Assembly (NCBI GenBank): GCA_902478365.1
Contig: CABSKX010000043.1
Coordinates: 1-19,154 of the forward strand
Direction of reading: 5' to 3'
Length of the DNA: 19,154 nt
DNA from: an uncultured Collinsella sp.
Lineage (GTDB): Bacteria > Actinomycetota > Coriobacteriia > Coriobacteriales > Coriobacteriaceae
Shown: one piece after another, positions 14,125-19,154 of the stretch
How positions within the stretch are numbered: the first letter of the stretch is position 1
How the letters are laid out: every line of letters begins with the position of its first letter
The notes under the pieces: model-generated
Told to the model about the DNA's origin: nothing
What the model saw: the letters and a program-made list of their open reading frames with translations, nothing else
The model's database searches: none
Position numbers and translations under genes: made by a program

Positions 14125-15582
14125 CTAGTGCACCACCTTCAGCGGTCCCTCAACCAGCCAAGAGCCAGTGTCCTCCAACAGCACTTCGCTGGGGTCGCAG
14201 CCCAGCTCGCGCGCCAGGACCGCTACCACGCGGCTCTGGCAAAAACCGCTCTGGCACCGACCCATGCCGGCGCGGCAGCGGCGTTTGACGCCCTCGACCG
14301 AAATCGCACCCGGGCGGCGTCGAATCGCGGCCACGATCTCGGCCTCGGGCACCGTCTCGCAGCGGCAGACGATCTGTCCCCATGCGGGGTCGGACTTAAT
14401 GAGCTCCTCCTTACGCGCAAGCGGCGCACGGTCGAAGTCGTCCGGCGCGCGGCGAATCGGATCCCAATCGGTCCGTTCGCGCAGGGCCACGCCCGCATTG
14501 CGCAGCACCTGCTCCATGCGCTCGGCAATGGCCGGCGCGCTCGCCACGCCTGGCGACTGAATGCCCGCCGCCTGGAACAGGCCTGGCACCACGGCCGACT
14601 GCCCAATAAAAAAGTCGTTCGTTCCCTGAATGACCGGACGTCCGCCGGCAAATGCGCGCACCACACGGCGCGTGTTCAGATCGGGAACCAGCTTCCGCGC
14701 GCCGGTCAGCAGCGCGTTGACATCGGTCGCATAGGTCTGTGTATCGCCGGGCTCGCGCTCGGCGGCCGTCGCGGTAATCACGGTGTTGCCGTGTACAGTA
14801 CCCGTGACGATAACGCCCTTCGATATCGGCGTCGGCACCGGATAGAGCGGCATGAGCGCACGCGGCTCCTTGTCAAGCACCACGATGTTCCCTTGGCGCC
14901 AGACCATCTGGAACTCCTCGGCGCCGGCCATATGCGAGATGTCCGCGGCACCGTTGCCCGCGGCGTTGATCAGATAGCGGCAGCGAACATCGCCGGCAGG
15001 CGTCACCAGCGTGAAGCGCGCGGCTTCGTCATCCGAGTCGGCAACTTCAATTGTCTCCACTGGCGCAGACCGCATAAACGTCACCCCGTTGGCGACGGCA
15101 TTCTCCAGCGCGGTGATGGCCACTTCAAACGGGTCGACGTAACCGGTCGAAGGGCACCACAGCGCGCACGTTGCCTGGGCACTCGCGCGCGGCTCCAGCT
15201 CGTGGATGCGCTCGGGGCCGATAATCGACAGCTCGGGCACGCCGTTGGCCAGGCCATTCTGGCGCAGCTTCTCCAGGTGCGTACGGTCCTCGTCGCTAAA
15301 TCCCAGCACCATCGAGCCGGTGCGGCGGAACAAAAAGCCTAGCTCCTGGGCCCACGTGCCATATAGCTCGCAACCACGGGCGTTGACCTGCGCCTTTACG
15401 GTGCCCGGTGCCGGATCGTAGCCGGCGTGCACCAGGCCGCCGTTGGCCTTCGATGCGCCCAGCGCGATATCGTTTGCCGCCTCGACCACGCAAATGGACA
15501 GGTCAAACCGCGCGAGCTGCCGCGCGATGGCGCACCCGGTAATGCCCGCGCCCACAATCGCGATATCAAACGTTTCTGCCAC
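14125..15582 (-). CDS. DAO-family FAD oxidoreductase with C-terminal BFD-like [2Fe-2S] domain (glycerol-3-phosphate dehydrogenase-like)
   Basis: 485 aa. The N-terminal FAD site is IAIVGAGITGCAIA (7-20) and the DAO fold spans about 1-370. The C-terminal 80 residues carry CRC (Cys406, Cys408), then Cys443 and Cys448 (GRCQSGFC), a BFD-like [2Fe-2S] pattern. This architecture is seen in GlpA-type anaerobic glycerol-3-phosphate dehydrogenases and related proteins; an LhgO-like 2-hydroxyacid oxidase is the alternative, since no glpK or glpF is visible nearby. It is the first gene of a three-gene operon. The start is GTG 15582, preceded by GGGAGG with four bases of spacing. The upstream side is the repeat array region. 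Confidence 0.87.
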   Translation of the reverse strand: MAETFDIAIVGAGITGCAIARQLARFDLSICVVEAANDIALGASKANGGLVHAGYDPAPGTVKAQVNARGCELYGTWAQELGFLFRRTGSMVLGFSDEDRTHLEKLRQNGLANGVPELSIIGPERIHELEPRASAQATCALWCPSTGYVDPFEVAITALENAVANGVTFMRSAPVETIEVADSDDEAARFTLVTPAGDVRCRYLINAAGNGAADISHMAGAEEFQMVWRQGNIVVLDKEPRALMPLYPVPTPISKGVIVTGTVHGNTVITATAAEREPGDTQTYATDVNALLTGARKLVPDLNTRRVVRAFAGGRPVIQGTNDFFIGQSAVVPGLFQAAGIQSPGVASAPAIAERMEQVLRNAGVALRERTDWDPIRRAPDDFDRAPLARKEELIKSDPAWGQIVCRCETVPEAEIVAAIRRRPGAISVEGVKRRCRAGMGRCQSGFCQSRVVAVLARELGCDPSEVLLEDTGSWLVEGPLKVVH

Positions 15583-15599
15583 AGTGCCTCCCAGACGAG

Positions 15600-15614
15600 T
15601 TGACAGGCCGTCAA
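15600..15614. promoter_or_regulatory. Short inverted repeat upstream of redox operon
   Basis: TTGAC-AGGCC-GTCAA lies 18 bp before the GTG start of the DAO gene and could be a small operator. On the plus strand TTGACA (15600-15605) with TATCCT (15621-15626) is a poorly spaced (15 bp) promoter-like pair pointing into the repeat array. Nothing else recognisable was found in 15615-15750. Confidence 0.2.
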
Positions 15615-15750
15615 TAAGACTATCCTACGGTCCGCACGCCCCCAGTGCGGCGGCAATGCGGCGAACAGCCCCGCAACACCCGCCAACGGCAGGCGAGGGG
15701 AGACTCAGGACCATCGTTGACCTCGTCTGCCGCCCCTGGTGTCAGAGGTT

Positions 15751-16451
15751 TGTCTCGTTCTGTAACATCTGGGACTGTTTTTGCCGAGTAACTGTTACAG
15801 ATTGAGGCATTTGGTTTGGACGGTTTTCTTTGTCTCGATCTGTAACAGTAAGAGGGGAAAATCGGTCCTATGTGTTACAGATTGAGATTGAAAGTCGGGG
15901 AGAGATTTTTCTGTCTCGATCTGTAACATCTAGGGACCGTTTTGGGGTCTAGATGTTACAGATTTAGATGAACCTATCAGTCGGTTTCGAATGTCTAAAT
16001 CTGTAACAGTTAGACCTGATTTTGCCGAGTTGTTGTTACAGATTGAGACATTTAATCGGAGGGTTCGCCGTTCATCTCGATCTGTAACAGTAAGAACTGT
16101 TTTTGGGTTCTAGTCGTTACAGATCGAGATTTACGTCTGGGAGAGAATGGCTTGTCTAAATCTGTAACATCTGGGACTGTTTTTGCCGAGTATCTGTTAC
16201 AGATTGAGACGTTTGGCCTAGACGTTTTCCTTTGTCTCAATCTGTAACAGTAAGCTGAGGATTTGGGTTCTAGATGTTACAGATCAAGACAAACCTTCCG
16301 GTGGATTTTGAATGTCTCGATCTGTAACAGTAAGAGGGGTTTTGGGGCCCAAGATGTTACAGATCGAGATTGAAGTCGGGAAGGGACCCCTGTGTCTCGA
16401 TCCGTAACATCTAGACCCGGATTCCGCTCCCACCTGTTACAGATTGAGATG
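15751..16451. repeat. Array of 9 palindromic units (18 alternating 17-bp half-sites), period 80-81 bp
   Basis: The half-site TGTCTCGATCTGTAACA (F) and its reverse complement (R) alternate strictly. F starts: 15751, 15831, 15912, 15992, 16073, 16153, 16233, 16313, 16393. R starts: 15793, 15873, 15954, 16034, 16115, 16195, 16275, 16355, 16435. Every F-to-R gap is exactly 25 bp; R-to-F gaps are 21 or 22 bp. CTGTAACA is nearly invariant, while the outer TCTCGA part varies (CTAAA, CTCAA). The 25-bp gaps fall into two classes starting TCT or GTA and share motifs such as ACTGTTTTTG. There is no reading frame through it: the period is not a multiple of three. It lies in the divergent gap between the redox operon and the zinc-ribbon gene. 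Confidence 0.95.
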
Positions 16452-16550
16452 TTTGTGTCCGCGCCAGCCCCGTACCCTGCCGTGGTCCCATATAAACAAA
16501 CCCCGTGGTAAACTTGACCGGACTGTAAATATTCCGAAAGGTACACCTCA

Positions 16551-16982
16551 ATGTCCAAATACATCAACGAGCTCATGTCGCCGCAGCTTATGGGCGTCAT
16601 CTATGCCTTCGTGGGCTTTATCATCGCCCTGTACGTGCTGTCGGTCGTCTATGTGTTCATCGACGCTCGCCGCCGCGGCGCCAGCGCATACGTGGCATGG
16701 GGCATCATCGCCCTGATCCCGTTTGTGGGCCTCATCGCCTACCTGGTCCTGCGTCCGCACTCCTACGCGGCCGACCGCGAGGAGCAGGAGCTGGACATGG
16801 CCCTGCGCGAGCGCCAGCTTGCCCAGTACGGCACCTGCCCGCAGTGCGGCGCGCCCATCGAGAAGGACTTTGTCGTGTGCCCCGTGTGCGACACTCAGGT
16901 TCGTAACGTGTGCCCCAGCTGCCATCGCCCGCTCGACGCGCACTGGAAGGTCTGCCCCTACTGCCGAACTCGAATCCAGTAA
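16551..16982 (+). CDS. Small membrane protein with C-terminal double zinc ribbon
   Basis: 143 aa. Two membrane segments are visible (about 14-37 and 46-67) joined by the basic loop DARRRGAS, followed by a charged linker (75-92) and a double zinc ribbon with eight Cys in four pairs: 96/99, 110/113, 121/124, 135/138 (CPQC, CPVC, CPSC, CPYC). The ribbon most likely faces the cytoplasm on the positive-inside rule. Function is unknown; similar proteins are annotated only as zinc-ribbon domain proteins. ATG 16551 has AAAGG about nine bases upstream. The approximately 100 bp before it are AT-rich in part (TATAAA at 16491), but no good promoter pair was found. It begins 100 bp after the repeat array. 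Confidence 0.85.
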   Translation: MSKYINELMSPQLMGVIYAFVGFIIALYVLSVVYVFIDARRRGASAYVAWGIIALIPFVGLIAYLVLRPHSYAADREEQELDMALRERQLAQYGTCPQCGAPIEKDFVVCPVCDTQVRNVCPSCHRPLDAHWKVCPYCRTRIQ

Positions 16983-17112
16983 CGCATCCATCGCCGGGCC
17001 GGCCGCAAGCTACGGGCGCACCGCGGACATCCCGCGCAACCCGCCCCCGCGCCACGGGCGTGCCGCAAGCACGCGCACCCCGCCCCCACACGATGAAGCA
17101 TGCGTAGAAAAT

Positions 17113-17143
17113 CGCCCGCCGTGCCATTAAGGTGCGGCGGGCG
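17113..17143. terminator. GC-rich hairpin before the thrS promoter
   Basis: CGCCCGCCGTGCC (17113-17125) pairs with GGTGCGGCGGGCG (17131-17143) with two G-T wobbles and a 5-nt loop. It is followed by CTTGTAT on the plus strand and ATTTTC on the minus strand, so the U-tract is weak both ways. It probably terminates the zinc-ribbon transcript. The thrS -35 starts two bases after the stem. Confidence 0.5.
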
Positions 17144-17144
17144 C

Positions 17145-17172
17145 TTGTATACCAAGGCAACCTGCCTATAAT
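17145..17172 (+). promoter_or_regulatory. thrS promoter
   Basis: A perfect -10 hexamer TATAAT (17167-17172) with a weaker -35 TTGTAT (17145-17150) at 16-bp spacing. It predicts a leader of about 60 nt before thrS that contains most of the inverted repeat at 17173-17214. Confidence 0.65.
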
Positions 17173-17214
17173 GATGCAAGTTAAAACGCCGAGCGCATCG
17201 CACGCACTTGCATC
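17173..17214 (+). promoter_or_regulatory. Inverted repeat in the thrS leader
   Basis: GATGCAAGT (17173-17181) and ACTTGCATC (17206-17214) form a perfect 9-bp pair around a 24-nt loop, directly after the -10 box and ending nine bases before the Shine-Dalgarno sequence GAGAGGAG (17223-17230). It could be an operator or a leader hairpin. It has no T-box features. Confidence 0.45.
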
Positions 17215-17241
17215 AGGCATCCGAGAGGAGAAAACATACCC

Positions 17242-19005
<1,764 letters not shown>

Positions 19006-19027
19006 CACAAACAATACAAGAATTAAC

Positions 19028-19066
19028 AAAGGCGACCGTCCTATAGGGCGGTCGCCTTTTTTGTTG
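19028..19066 (+). terminator. thrS terminator 1
   Basis: AAAGGCGACCG (19028-19038) and CGGTCGCCTTT (19049-19059) form an 11-bp stem, followed by TTTGTTG after the stem Ts. It lies 22 bp after the thrS stop. Confidence 0.92.
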
Positions 19067-19076
19067 TCTATAGAAG

Positions 19077-19105
19077 AAAAGCCGCTGGTTAGAGCGGCTT
19101 TTTTG
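19077..19105 (+). terminator. thrS terminator 2 (tandem)
   Basis: AAAAGCCGCT, loop GGTTAG, then AGCGGCTTTTTTG: a second intrinsic terminator 11 bp after the first. Both have matching A-runs, so both could also act for a minus-strand gene from beyond the window. The last 49 bp hold no recognisable gene. Confidence 0.88.
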
Positions 19106-19154
19106 TTGTGCAAAAAGGTACAGATTTTTGTATCTTTCGACGGAGTTCAGGTAG

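Noticed and set aside
15751..16451. CRISPR array
   Set aside because: The repeats alternate in orientation, spacers are not unique (units 1 and 6 nearly identical), gaps are 21-25 bp, and no cas genes are nearby.
16052..16600. Minus-strand ORFs with repeated ICNR/VTDxD peptides inside the array
   Set aside because: They arise from the DNA repeat. The 80-bp period changes frame each unit, and there is no RBS or domain.

Overview
The window looks like a chromosomal segment of a G+C-rich actinobacterium. Third codon positions are strongly G/C, a CCA-encoding tRNA is present, and the genes run tig, clpP, clpX, valS, folC. The protein sequences and the anaerobic oxidoreductase content suggest a gut Coriobacteriia member, most likely Collinsella. 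That taxon is an inference from protein style and gene order, not from a search.

Layout. (1) 1-1733: the 3' part of a molybdenum hydroxylase (xanthine dehydrogenase type) large subunit, cut by the window start. (2) 1734-2154: a non-coding stretch with three tandem hairpins and a dispersed palindrome. (3) 2155-2238: tRNA-Leu(UAG). (4) 2330-5826: trigger factor, then the clpP-clpX pair. Together these cover nascent-chain folding and ATP-dependent proteolysis. They end in a good intrinsic terminator. (5) 5977-10433: valS bracketed by two related inverted-repeat elements, then folC. (6) 10759-11847 (minus): an M24 Xaa-Pro type peptidase, flanked on both sides by composite repeat modules. (7) 12332-15582 (minus): a tight three-gene operon. 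It encodes a DAO-fold oxidase with a BFD-like iron-sulfur tail, a pyridine-nucleotide-disulfide type FAD oxidoreductase and a Cys-rich DUF1667 protein. It resembles a glycerol-3-phosphate dehydrogenase-like redox unit. (8) 15751-16451: a very regular array of 18 alternately oriented 17-bp half-sites. (9) 16551-16982: a small membrane protein with a double zinc ribbon. (10) 17242-19005: thrS, in a form lacking the TGS domain, with a clear promoter and two tandem terminators.

The coding content is ordinary. The unusual part is the intergenic DNA. Almost every longer gap carries inverted-repeat elements of at least five kinds: a 62-bp-period triple hairpin; a roughly 70-bp palindrome present three times; a roughly 120-bp element flanking valS in opposite orientations; a roughly 150-bp element present twice; and the roughly 80-bp-period array. 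Within the dispersed families, parts of the arms differ between copies yet stay self-complementary. This implies selection for, or a mechanism maintaining, the fold. The most striking item is the 15751-16451 array. Its half-sites are spaced almost to the base (25 bp, then 21-22 bp) over nine units. It is not a CRISPR. It could be a BIME/REP-like array, a clustered protein-binding region or a structured RNA. I do not recognise it as any described system.
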